In this document: positions 1 to 7,356 of the stretch, in pieces
Layout of the letters: every line of letters begins with the position of its first letter
How positions within the stretch are numbered: the stretch's first letter is position 1
Assembly (NCBI GenBank): GCA_964435775.1
Contig: CAYTAP010000060.1
Location: 1 to 23,241, forward strand
Direction of reading: 5' to 3'
Origin: CAYTAP01 sp964435775
GTDB taxonomy: Bacteria; Planctomycetota; Phycisphaerae; Tepidisphaerales; Tepidisphaeraceae
DNA: 23,241 nucleotides
Notes under the pieces: generated by a model
The model's input: only the letters and a program-made list of their open reading frames with translations
What the model was told of the DNA's origin: nothing
Databases searched by the model: none
Position numbers and translations under genes: made by a program

Positions 1-114
1 CCCGAACCATTCTCCGCGCCCGGCGACTGCAAGCGCGAGCACATCGACATCTCTTCCCGCCCCATGAGCGTGACCGTTGTGGAATTTGGTTGGCCGACGC
101 AGACCCGGGGGTTG

Positions 115-1902
115 CTACGCGATCTCCGCCATCCGATGCGCCTTGGTTGCCCGCGCGATGCCGGGGAGCACATAATCCCGCGCCACGACATCCCAGCTCA
201 TCTTCGACGCCAGGTCAAAACCCCGTCGAATGTACGCGTCAAACTCCTTGGGCGTCTTCGGAAGGCGCTCCATCAATTCCCCCGCCACGATCTCGGCAAC
301 GGTGTTTTCCACTGCGTCGCGCTGCGGGCGACCGATCGTCATCATCTGCTCCGGGCGCAATGATTTGTCGGGCAGATCGACATAATCCGCGACGATCACA
401 TTCGGCGTTTCGCCGCCGGCCGCCTTCTCCACAAAGCCCGCGCATCCGCACACGCTTGAGAATACGCAGATGCCCCCGAAGCTGATCGGCTCCACCTGCG
501 CGATCCCGAACGGTTCATAAATGCTTTGCCCGAACTCGACATCCGATCCCTTGCGGATGTCCATGAACTCCATGTTCGCCGGCATCCGCTGGCCACACAG
601 GCTTCGCTCCCACCCGAACTGGTTGACGAAGACGATCTTGATGTTGCGGCTTTGCGCGTTGAACTCCTGCACGCCCTGGTAATAGAGCGCTTCGCCATTG
701 GACAAATCCGGCAGCCCTTCCCGATGCACCACCGGCCAGCGATACGCATCCTCCATGTGTCGAATGTCATCCCCCCGTCGCGCCGGCACTTCGGTTGAGA
801 GTGTGAAGAGCACCGCCGTCTGGTTGCGCTGGCGCAGCATCCGCTCCATGTGCTCGAGCACCCGCAAATCACGCCACAATCCCTTGGACGGCACCAGCCG
901 GGTGACGTGCGTGAAGATGTAATCCGGTTCATACTTGAGCAGGGTGTTGCAATACGCCCGCAGCTTGTTCCGCGAGGCGGTTTTCTCATCGACATTGATT
1001 TTCCAGTGCGGGACGCCGTTGTAGGCGATCTGCGCATCGACGCTGAGAAACTCGGCGCCAAGGAATCGGATCTCCTTCAAGACATCATCCCCGACGCAGA
1101 AAATCCCGTCGCAAAAGCGAGACGCCTTCACCAGCGAATGTTTGTAGTACCCGCTTTGATCCCCGAACACGTCATCGACATAGTGCCCCTGGCTGATCGC
1201 CGAGCGCATGACGTTGTAGAACATCGTGTCATGCCCCGGATGACCCTCGACAATCCGTCGCATCGTCGCCACTTCATGCGCGTAGAAGATCGTGCGGAAT
1301 GCCGCGAGGTTTCCCGGCTGGCGCTGGGCTTCCATGATCGCCGCCAGCGCGGTGGGCATCCCCATGTATTCGTGGGAGAGGATGACGCCCGGCTGAAGCT
1401 CGGTCCCCGCGCCCAGCAGATGCAGCGCCGCCAGCGCCGGCTGCGCCAAACGCATATACTGCTCGAAATCCCAGACGTCCTCGTATTTGCTTGACTCGAT
1501 CCCGAACGTCTTCCACAGGTCGTATTTGAAGGCGTTGATCCGGTCCTTGTCGTAGCGGCTGACGTCGATGAGCAACACCTCCGGCGTGCTCGTGATGCCC
1601 GTTTCCTTGTTGGTGAACTTCCGCCGGCCATACACGATGCTGCCGTCGTAATCATGCTCGATCTCCCGGAACTGCGGCGTCAGCGGCGAACGCCAGATCG
1701 CGTCGAGCGAGGAATAAAGCACTTCCCCGTGCACCCCCAGCCGCTGCTCGCCGCGCATGTCGGTTGGCCAGAACGGTCCGACCAGAATGTTGCGGGAAGC
1801 TTTGTCGAGGAACGTTTTGCTGGTGAGCAACCCCTGTAGCACAGCGCCGATTCCCCCAATTTTCTGAACCGCTTCATGTGTGACGTGAACGACCGTTTGC
1901 AT
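115..1902 (-). CDS. Glycogen/starch synthase-like glycosyltransferase
   Basis: Likely transfers glucose from a nucleotide sugar onto a growing alpha-1,4-glucan in the cytoplasm. The 595-residue protein begins with a synthase-type N-terminus: KIGGIGAVL at residues 14-22 matches the K-x-G-G sugar-nucleotide loop of glycogen synthases. The second GT-B half carries EPFGIAQVEP from residue 463, the position of the E-P-x-G acceptor and phosphate-binding motif of GT5/GT3 enzymes. The C-terminal SWDVVARDYVLPGI (about 569-582) is the usual cross-over helix. The length is slightly above that of classical bacterial GlgA (about 480). The ATG at 1902 is preferred because the conserved motif starts only 14 residues in; the ribosome-binding site is weak. 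The GH57 branching enzyme upstream on the same strand supports a glycogen role. I cannot tell ADP-glucose from UDP-glucose specificity. Confidence 0.82.
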   Translation of the reverse strand: MQTVVHVTHEAVQKIGGIGAVLQGLLTSKTFLDKASRNILVGPFWPTDMRGEQRLGVHGEVLYSSLDAIWRSPLTPQFREIEHDYDGSIVYGRRKFTNKETGITSTPEVLLIDVSRYDKDRINAFKYDLWKTFGIESSKYEDVWDFEQYMRLAQPALAALHLLGAGTELQPGVILSHEYMGMPTALAAIMEAQRQPGNLAAFRTIFYAHEVATMRRIVEGHPGHDTMFYNVMRSAISQGHYVDDVFGDQSGYYKHSLVKASRFCDGIFCVGDDVLKEIRFLGAEFLSVDAQIAYNGVPHWKINVDEKTASRNKLRAYCNTLLKYEPDYIFTHVTRLVPSKGLWRDLRVLEHMERMLRQRNQTAVLFTLSTEVPARRGDDIRHMEDAYRWPVVHREGLPDLSNGEALYYQGVQEFNAQSRNIKIVFVNQFGWERSLCGQRMPANMEFMDIRKGSDVEFGQSIYEPFGIAQVEPISFGGICVFSSVCGCAGFVEKAAGGETPNVIVADYVDLPDKSLRPEQMMTIGRPQRDAVENTVAEIVAGELMERLPKTPKEFDAYIRRGFDLASKMSWDVVARDYVLPGIARATKAHRMAEIA

Positions 1903-2101
1903 AATGAATTGCTGCCCTTCTGCTTTCAGTTCTCAATAAACCGCTTCAAATCGATGGCGTGCGTTGGCCGCGATGCGCTGGGATCGATAAGGTCAATCCA
2001 GCATGGTCATTTCGGATGCGGCGCATCTACATCATTTGTTTATCGGCATTTTTCACCACCATAGCTAGAATGATCCCGCCACCGGGAGGCGAAAAACCAT
2101 A

Positions 2102-2122
2102 CGCCGACCCGCCGTTTCGGCG
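2102..2122 (-). terminator. Possible weak terminator after the radical SAM gene
   Basis: On the minus strand a 6-bp stem (CGCCGA paired with TCGGCG, nine-base loop) is followed by TATGGTTTTT. It lies about 57 bases after the radical SAM stop codon. The stem is short and the T-run is interrupted, so this is tentative. Confidence 0.3.
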
Positions 2123-2178
2123 TCCATGTCATGCATAAAAACAGACACGGCCCCGTCGCACAAGTCAGCGGATGTTAT

Positions 2179-3276
2179 TTACCAAAATGTCATTTGGCAG
2201 TTGGAAACCTGTGTGGCAGGTCGTCGAAATGACGCGGCCGATAGCGGCGGAAGAGGGCGGTTGAGCCCGGTTTTTCTTTTCGTGAGTTGGAAAAGATCAT
2301 GCAATTGATCGGCCCAGATCCCCTCGCCGCGCATCCGTGATTTGAAGTCCGAATTGTTCAACTTGCCATCGCGCATCGACCTGACGCGATTCAGGATTTT
2401 GTCCTTGCGATCCGGGAAATGCAGTCCCAGCCATTCTTCAAACAAATCCTTGACGCCAAAGGGCAGTCGCAACGCCGTATACCCGGCCGACCGCGCGCCG
2501 GCCTTGCTCGCGGCGTCGAGGATGTCCGGCATCTCATGATCGGTCAGCCCGGGGATGACCGGCGCGACCATCACCCCCACGGGAATCCCCGCCGACGACA
2601 GCTCTGAGATCGCCGCCAGACGATCGCGTGGCGTGCTCGTGCGCGGTTCCATCACCCGCTGCAATGCCGGGTCGAGCGTCGTGATCGAAACGAACACGAG
2701 CGCGGCATTGATCCGTGCAAGCGGCGACAAAAGATCGATGTCCCTCGTCACCAAATGATTCTTCGTGATGATCGACACCGGATTATTGCACTCGGCCAAT
2801 ACCTCCAGACATCCGCGCGTCAGCCGCAGCTTCCGTTCAATGGGTTGATAACAATCCGTCACCCCGCTCATTGCCAGATGCACGGGTTGATACTTCGGCC
2901 GGGATAATTCCTCGCGCAGCAGGCGCGGCGCATCGGTCTTGACCATGATCCGCGTTTCAAAATCAAGCCCGGCCGAGAACCCCAAATACTCGTGCGTCGG
3001 CCGGGCGTAGCAATAAATGCACCCATGCTCGCACCCGCGATACGGATTGATCGAATAATCAAATCCCACATCCGGCGAATTGTTATGACTGATGATCGTG
3101 CGCGATGTGTCCCGCAACAGCACTGTCGCCGGGCGCGACGTCGCCTCAAATCCCTCCCCGACTTCCGCATCGGTGTCCGGCGCATAATCGATCGTTTCGA
3201 ACCGATTCGTCGGATTCCCCGTAGCACCCCGCCCGCGGATGGCAATAGAGTTAGGTAAATGTTCCACGTGGAACAT
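2179..3276 (-). CDS. PA0069-family radical SAM protein (spore photoproduct lyase-like)
   Basis: A cytoplasmic iron-sulfur enzyme of unknown substrate. The radical SAM signature is CEHGCIYC at residues 82-89 (Cys82, Cys86, Cys89; a C-x3-C-x2-C cluster motif) within PYRGCEHGCIYCYARPTHEY, which is typical of the PA0069/Rv2578c family related to spore photoproduct lyase. The family's N-terminal RGRGATGNPTNRFE is at about 14-27. The annotated length of 365 is close to the family norm. The only in-frame ATG near the N-terminus, at 3276, lies inside a perfect parS palindrome (3260-3275) and would give MFHVEH. No Shine-Dalgarno sequence precedes it, so the start is uncertain; a GTG three codons later also lies inside the palindrome. 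It sits between the glycogen synthase and branching enzyme genes, with no obvious functional link. Confidence 0.85.
   Translation of the reverse strand: MFHVEHLPNSIAIRGRGATGNPTNRFETIDYAPDTDAEVGEGFEATSRPATVLLRDTSRTIISHNNSPDVGFDYSINPYRGCEHGCIYCYARPTHEYLGFSAGLDFETRIMVKTDAPRLLREELSRPKYQPVHLAMSGVTDCYQPIERKLRLTRGCLEVLAECNNPVSIITKNHLVTRDIDLLSPLARINAALVFVSITTLDPALQRVMEPRTSTPRDRLAAISELSSAGIPVGVMVAPVIPGLTDHEMPDILDAASKAGARSAGYTALRLPFGVKDLFEEWLGLHFPDRKDKILNRVRSMRDGKLNNSDFKSRMRGEGIWADQLHDLFQLTKRKTGLNRPLPPLSAASFRRPATQVSNCQMTFW
3260..3275. promoter_or_regulatory. parS: parS centromere-like site (ParB binding)
   Basis: The sequence TGTTCCACGTGGAACA is a perfect 16-bp palindrome, extended to 18 bp by flanking A and T. 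It matches the bacterial parS consensus TGTTNCACGTGNAACA recognised by chromosomal ParB proteins. Because it reads ATG TTC CAC GTG on both strands, it creates MFHVEH at the start of open frames in both directions. parS sites are usually near the replication origin, so this region may be origin-proximal; no parA, parB or rsmG is visible here. Confidence 0.8.
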
Positions 3277-3347
3277 TGTAGCTCGTGTAGTAAGGGGGAG
3301 CGCATGCTCGCCAAAATTAGTTCAATAGCCATTGAACGAAACAATTT

Positions 3348-3425
3348 TCGATTTTTTGAATGTCGGTTTTTGCTTGAAGGACGCGAACTTGCCCTCTTCA
3401 ATCAAAAATCGTCAATCAAAAATCG
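3348..3425. repeat. Tandem 14-mer with an inverted partner
   Basis: The unit TCAATCAAAAATCG occurs twice in perfect tandem (3398-3411 and 3412-3425). A partial inverted copy, CGATTTTTTGAATG, lies at 3348-3361. This is an AT-rich island in the space between the radical SAM gene and the stop of the branching enzyme. It could form an extended hairpin; no function is evident. Confidence 0.6.
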
Positions 3426-3432
3426 AAAATCC

Positions 3433-5124
3433 CTACATCCACCATTCCAGATCAATCTCCGCGAAAATCGGATCGTGCGCATCCATCTCCGCCAGTTCCA
3501 CCTTTTCCAGATCGGTCAATTCAGCGCCCCCGCCGACGGACTCGGCCATTCTTGCGGCGCGATCGAAGCTCGTCGCGTGGTTGGCGAAACGCTGGATGCC
3601 GTAATCGACCGCGCCGTGCGTATGGACCACGAACGGCCAATCGCTCGCCTGCAAAAGGAGCAATTCCCGCCCGGCCCGTTCGAGCAGCTCGCGGATCAGT
3701 GTGTTCTCCTTCCACGGTAGGGCGTGGAGCAGCCGGAGCATTGTTCCCTCGGCGCGGTATTCGATCTCCCACATCCAGCGGGTGCGGTCGTTGATCCAGA
3801 CGCCGTGGTTGCCGTTTTCGCCCCATGAGCCTTCCGGCAGGCGCATGACCTTGTCCGGCGGATAATGATACAGCGCCTCCTCGGCCGTCATCAGCTTCAC
3901 ATCCTGATCCTTGTTGAGCGTCAGAATCACATTTCTCAAAAACTCCGGCCCTTCAAACCACCAATGTCCGAAGAGCTCGGCGTCAAACGGCGCGACGACC
4001 ACGCCTTGCCGGCCGGTGCGATCGCGATATTCCCGCAGCACGCCGCGGACGACATCGCAGAAATGAATCGCGTGGCCGTAGATCGTTCCCGGGATGTCGT
4101 CGGGGTAATACGGCTGCTTGTCCGACAGCGGCGCGGTGGTGCTCGTCACCTTGTGATAGCGCAATCCGCGCTCGCCGTGCTTGCGATGAAACTCGAGATA
4201 TTGCCCCGACGCCGGATAGCCGATCTTCCCCGACCAGACCTGTTCGCTCACCTTCGGATGCCGGGCGAATGCATAGACCTGGGGCACGCCCGGCTCGCTC
4301 CGCACGCCCACGGGGCTGAGCGGCTGATTCCATCCCCGCCGATTGTCCCAGTGCAGTTGCGCCGGGCCGATCGATTTGAAGTTGCCGTGATCCAGCGTCC
4401 CCAGCGGCTGGCCATCGGTGATTTCATGGGCATCCACGAAGAAGTGGGTGACGCCGGCCCGTGCGATGAACTGTTCAAGCCCCGGCCGATAGCGCGGGTT
4501 GTCATATAGCACGGCCGGCATCCAATGCTCCCACGTCGGACGATACGCGCATTCCGGCAGCCACATCCCGCGCGGCCGAATGCCCAGGTGCTTTTCGCTC
4601 GTCGCCGTGCCGCAGGCGAGCTGCGCCTTGATCATCTGGTCATTGAGCAGCAGGGGGGTGTAGGCGTGGGTCGCGGTGCTGGTCAAAAGCTGAAGATGCC
4701 CTTCACGAAATCGCTCGGCGAATTGCCGGGGGATGTCCCGCCCCATCGCCTCGAATTGCTCGAGCTTCTGCTCGTGCCATTTCACCCATCGCTCGGCCAG
4801 GTACGCCGAGTGCGGGTCGCCCTTTTGCTTAAACTCCTCCCCATCCCGCCGGGCCCGCTCGATCCGCTCTTTGAGATACGCGACAAACCCCTCCTTGAAT
4901 CGCCGGTGCGCCAGTTGTTCAAGCAACACCGGCGTCAACCCGATCGTCAACCCCGGCCGGGCGCGATTGAGCGCCACGCCGCCGATCATCTCCAGCAGCG
5001 GCAAATACGTTTCCGCCGCCGCTTCATACAGCCACGCCTCCCCATGCGGCGAAGTGCCGTGATGCAGCACATAGGGAAGATGCCCATGAAGAACAATGCA
5101 CAATGCGCCGAGGGGTTCCGCCAT
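3433..5124 (-). CDS. GH57 1,4-alpha-glucan branching enzyme
   Basis: Introduces alpha-1,6 branches into glycogen. The 563-residue protein shows GH57 motifs in order: HGHLPYV at 13-19, WLPECAY at 188-194 with candidate nucleophile Glu191, and APFDAELFGHWW at 378-389 with candidate acid/base Asp381. The SWGENGNHGVW segment at about 433-443 and the C-terminal helical domain (DUF1957-type) fit branching enzymes better than GH57 amylases, and the length is normal. The ATG at 5124 follows AAGGAG by about ten bases, and LGALCIVLHGHLPYV starts right after it, as is usual. Together with the glycogen-synthase-like gene it suggests a storage-glucan locus interrupted by the radical SAM gene. Confidence 0.9.
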   Translation of the reverse strand: MAEPLGALCIVLHGHLPYVLHHGTSPHGEAWLYEAAAETYLPLLEMIGGVALNRARPGLTIGLTPVLLEQLAHRRFKEGFVAYLKERIERARRDGEEFKQKGDPHSAYLAERWVKWHEQKLEQFEAMGRDIPRQFAERFREGHLQLLTSTATHAYTPLLLNDQMIKAQLACGTATSEKHLGIRPRGMWLPECAYRPTWEHWMPAVLYDNPRYRPGLEQFIARAGVTHFFVDAHEITDGQPLGTLDHGNFKSIGPAQLHWDNRRGWNQPLSPVGVRSEPGVPQVYAFARHPKVSEQVWSGKIGYPASGQYLEFHRKHGERGLRYHKVTSTTAPLSDKQPYYPDDIPGTIYGHAIHFCDVVRGVLREYRDRTGRQGVVVAPFDAELFGHWWFEGPEFLRNVILTLNKDQDVKLMTAEEALYHYPPDKVMRLPEGSWGENGNHGVWINDRTRWMWEIEYRAEGTMLRLLHALPWKENTLIRELLERAGRELLLLQASDWPFVVHTHGAVDYGIQRFANHATSFDRAARMAESVGGGAELTDLEKVELAEMDAHDPIFAEIDLEWWM

Positions 5125-5295
5125 GAATCATGTTCTCCTTGTGCGCCAGTGTAGCCGCCGCACTCGGAATCGGATACCCGTTGTCGATTTGTTGCGTGAC
5201 TTCATTCAGGAAATAAAGCCAAGGGCGCGAGGCCAACCACCAAAAATTGGAACAGTCCCGCTTGCCTTCCCCGCTCATGACCACTCCCATTGTTC

Positions 5296-5325
5296 CTTCG
5301 CGCCCTTCGCGCCTTCGTGTGAGTC
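5296..5325. repeat. CTTCGCGCC-type repeat, copy A
   Basis: A 30-base stretch reading CTTCGCGCCCTTCGCGCC and onward to GAGTC. It differs by one base from copy C at 5776-5805, and similarity continues to a shared GAATGCTCC (5334-5342 and 5812-5820). It lies in the intergenic space between the GxxExxY gene and the branching enzyme. Confidence 0.75.
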
Positions 5326-5349
5326 TCGTTTTCGAATGCTCCACCTCGA

Positions 5350-5808
5350 TTACGGCCGTTGATTCACGCGAAGGCGCGAAGACGCGAAGCTTTGATGATT
5401 GTTGACGATTCGCTTGCAACCCTCCTTGAATATCTCCGAGCCGAAATTGATGAGAAGACCCACGGGCAGATGGAGCAAACGCAGGTAGGTCAACAGCTGC
5501 TTGGGATGTACGGGCGCGAGTGTTTCGACGCTTTTGAGTTCCACGACCAGCAGCTTGTTCACCAGAAGGTCCACCCGCAGCCCATCCTCAAACCGCATCC
5601 CGTCGTACTCGAACACCAGTGCCTTCTGCCTATCCACCATCAGCCCGCGCATCTCCAATGCCCGCGCCAGCACCGCTTCATACACCGATTCCAAAAGCCC
5701 TGGCCCCAATTCCTTGTGAATGTGAAAGGCCGCATCCACCACAACGGCGGCCAATTCCTCCACATCCAACTCTTTCTTCGCGCCCTTCGCGCCTTCGCGT
5801 GAGTCCAT
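5350..5808 (-). CDS. GxxExxY-family protein (PD-(D/E)XK-like fold)
   Basis: A small cytoplasmic protein of unknown function with a nuclease-like fold. From the ATG at 5808 it has 152 residues. GLLESVY at 37-43 is the family's GxxExxY signature. Asp80 in RVDLLVNKLLVVELKS, followed by Glu90 and Lys92, matches the D-x(n)-E-x-K pattern of PD-(D/E)XK proteins, and QLLTYLR is at 104-110. An upstream ATG at 5862 would run back into the subtilase gene and is disfavoured. The first codons (MDSREGAKGAKK) are encoded by repeat copy C and the last (SFASSRLRVNQR) by inverted copy B, so the ends of the protein are repeat-derived. This suggests a small insertable cassette. Confidence 0.85.
   Translation of the reverse strand: MDSREGAKGAKKELDVEELAAVVVDAAFHIHKELGPGLLESVYEAVLARALEMRGLMVDRQKALVFEYDGMRFEDGLRVDLLVNKLLVVELKSVETLAPVHPKQLLTYLRLLHLPVGLLINFGSEIFKEGCKRIVNNHQSFASSRLRVNQRP
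5361..5389. repeat. CTTCGCG-type repeat, inverted copy B
   Basis: In the opposite orientation to copies A and C, its complement reads CTTCGCGTCTTCGCGCC and onward to GCGTGAATC. It encodes the last residues of the GxxExxY protein. With copy C it forms an imperfect inverted repeat bracketing the gene. Confidence 0.7.
5776..5805. repeat. CTTCGCGCC-type repeat, copy C
   Basis: A 30-base copy nearly identical to copy A. It covers the start codon and first codons of the GxxExxY gene and ends about 27 bases from the stop codon of the truncated subtilase-like gene. Confidence 0.75.
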
Positions 5809-5831
5809 CTTGAATGCTCCGTACCGCGACC

Positions 5832-7004
5832 TTACGTCCCGATGAAGCCATCGTCCGCCCAAGCCAGGTCGTACCGATCTTGATTGTCATGGCCGTTTGC
5901 GCCGGGATCAAACCAGACTCCAGATGCCGCGTTGGGGCGTATGTAGTCGATGCCTGTGTGGAAAGCCAAGCTGGCACCGCGAGCGACATCATGGACAATT
6001 TGCGCCATGGCCCGGCCTTCATCCGTCCCCGCATGGCTGTCATCCAGGACGCTGACCCCCGGCAAATCACCCGTGGCTTGGTCCGTTGCGGCGCTCCCGG
6101 CACCTCCATTGTCGAAACTGTCAGAAATAATTCCGACGACAATGCCATTTCCGGTCACCCCGAACCCTGATGACGGGCTTAGCCGGGCATTGTCGGAATG
6201 CATCGCGGCATCGCCCTCGCTGTTGACCGATCCCGTGTTGACGATCGCAAACGGCGCGGACACGCCCGTCAACCCCGCCACCGCTCCCAGTTCCTTCAGC
6301 GCGAGGATCGGTATCAGGCCCGACACCGTGTGGGCATCGCTGAGCACGTCCGTCAGCCCAAGCGCCTCCAGGGACTTCCTGACATTGGCCGCCTGCCCGT
6401 CGTTGCATATCGCCGTGATGCCAACCTTCCCGTCGACGACGGAGACCATCCAATCGGCATCTGGTTGGAATGTGCCGGCTCCGTCATTTTTCAGATACTC
6501 CTCGTATTTCTGAAGCAACTGCTTGAGCGACGTTTGGAGCACATCGCCCGGGACGGCGACCGCCGCCGGATCGTAGATCGGATCGATGCGTTCAATCCCC
6601 TCGAACGACATCAAATCCGGAATGTTCGTAATGGGCAGATACCCGTCGATCCAGTTTGCGGCCGACGTCTGGTCGGTCATGCCCAGCCGCGCCAATTCCT
6701 CCGCCAGCGGATGCTTGTCCCCGTACTCGCGAACGACCTCGATGCCCACCCGGTCACCTTTAACCGTCATGAACGATTCACTGGGCGTGAAAGCACCCGT
6801 GCCCCCGGCGTCCCGGTATGCGGCGTACTCGTCATGGAGCCGGGTGAGCGATGTCTCGATTCGGCCGGTCGGGTCATACTCAATGCTGTCCCACGGAGAG
6901 ACATGAACGGCTGACAGCAGCCGCCGCGTTTCCAAGGCTTCGATGACCGCTTGTGGTTGTGCAACGGACGAACGGCGACGCGATGAGGCACGACGAAAAA
7001 ACAT
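5832..7004 (-). pseudogene. Truncated subtilase-like secreted protein with LEPR-XLL-type N-terminus
   Basis: 390 residues, apparently the N-terminal part of an exported S8-like protein. Arg-rich residues 1-12 lead into IEALETRRLLSA (21-32), a planctomycete LEPR-XLL-like sorting motif. Residues about 48-148 and 154-252 are a tandem duplication: both halves share an EY..Y...GaGtF.P pattern, a GKVGI-like strand and a LGLTD/LGMTD turn. A subtilase domain then begins: GNGIVVGIISDSF with candidate catalytic Asp295, then TDEGRAMAQIVHDVA (327-341). In that segment the HGT triplet of normal subtilases is replaced by DEG, so Glu329 or Asp328 stands where His is expected. The catalytic Ser region is missing, and the last 40 residues do not resemble the family. 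The ATG at 7004 follows AGGGAG by five bases. Probably a remnant; an unusual intact short protein is possible. Confidence 0.65.
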
Positions 7005-7180
7005 GACGTCTCCCTGCGAGGATGGGTTTCACGGATGTGGGAGGGAACACTCACTCCCACGCAATGACGATTTTGTAATCGCTTGAATAGGGGGGTGTAA
7101 AGAAAAAACCGGGAAAATGAAAATATATTCATGAAGTCAGCAAGAAAGCATAAAGGCACGAATCTGGAGCGCGTTTGTGT

Positions 7181-7266
7181 CCGGTGCCATCAGTCACGGT
7201 ACGCCCTGACTGATGCCATGCGCGCCCCGAGCATCAGTCAGCGAGTACGCTGACTGATGGCACCGG
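7181..7266. repeat. Double-hairpin palindrome, CATCAGTCA stem type
   Basis: The outer arms CCGGTGCCATCAGTCA (7181-7196) and its complement (7251-7266) pair perfectly over 16 bp. Each arm also forms its own hairpin. At 7188-7215 a 12-bp stem starting CATCAGTCACGG (one mismatch) closes on TACG. At 7232-7259 a perfect 12-bp stem starting CATCAGTCAGCG closes on AGTA. A 16-base spacer separates them. The element can fold as one long stem or as two hairpins. It shares geometry, but not stem sequence, with the element at 13004-13090. Confidence 0.9.
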
Positions 7267-7268
7267 AT

Positions 7269-7336
7269 GAACCCCCTCCCCAACCCTCCCCCGCGAGTAC
7301 GCGGGAGAGGGAGAAAAATCGCAGAGGCGTTTGCCC
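7269..7336 (+). repeat. CCCTCC-type hairpin repeat, copy 1
   Basis: Begins GAACCCCCTCCCC. It contains a 28-base hairpin at 7284-7311 with 12-bp arms (CCCTCCCCCGCG, one mismatch) and loop AGTA, followed by AGAAAAATCGCAGAGGCGTTTG. A closely similar copy in the same orientation lies at 10469-10535, so the two form direct repeats around the glycoside hydrolase gene. It starts about 20 bases beyond that gene's stop and may also act as a 3' hairpin. Confidence 0.88.
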
Positions 7337-7356
7337 TGAGGCGCGCTCGGCGGCGA

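Larger units (their letters stand above)
7005..7356. other. Gene-free spacer holding two repeat elements
   Basis: The space lies between the subtilase-like start and the glycoside hydrolase stop. It holds a ribosome-binding site and presumed promoter for the subtilase-like gene (7005-7180), a double-hairpin palindrome (7181-7266) and a 68-base repeat (7269-7336). I see no coding potential. Confidence 0.7.

Noticed and set aside
1..114. Possible start of another minus-strand gene at the window edge
   Set aside because: Several frames are open over this short stretch, none has a ribosome-binding site or a recognisable motif.
2040..2047. GCCGATAA on the minus strand, like a sigma-28 -10 element, upstream of the glycogen-synthase-like gene
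   Set aside because: No TAAAGTTT-like -35 element at the right distance; probably chance.
3259..3720. Plus-strand frame beginning MFHVEH
   Set aside because: Its start is the parS palindrome read on the other strand; it runs through AT-rich repeats and antisense to the branching enzyme.
5024..5290. Small minus-strand frame starting MGVVMSGEGKRD, upstream of the branching enzyme
   Set aside because: It has a plausible GGAG site and a balanced composition near WWLASRPWLYFLNE, but overlaps the branching enzyme by 100 bases out of frame and matches nothing I know. A degraded gene remnant is possible.
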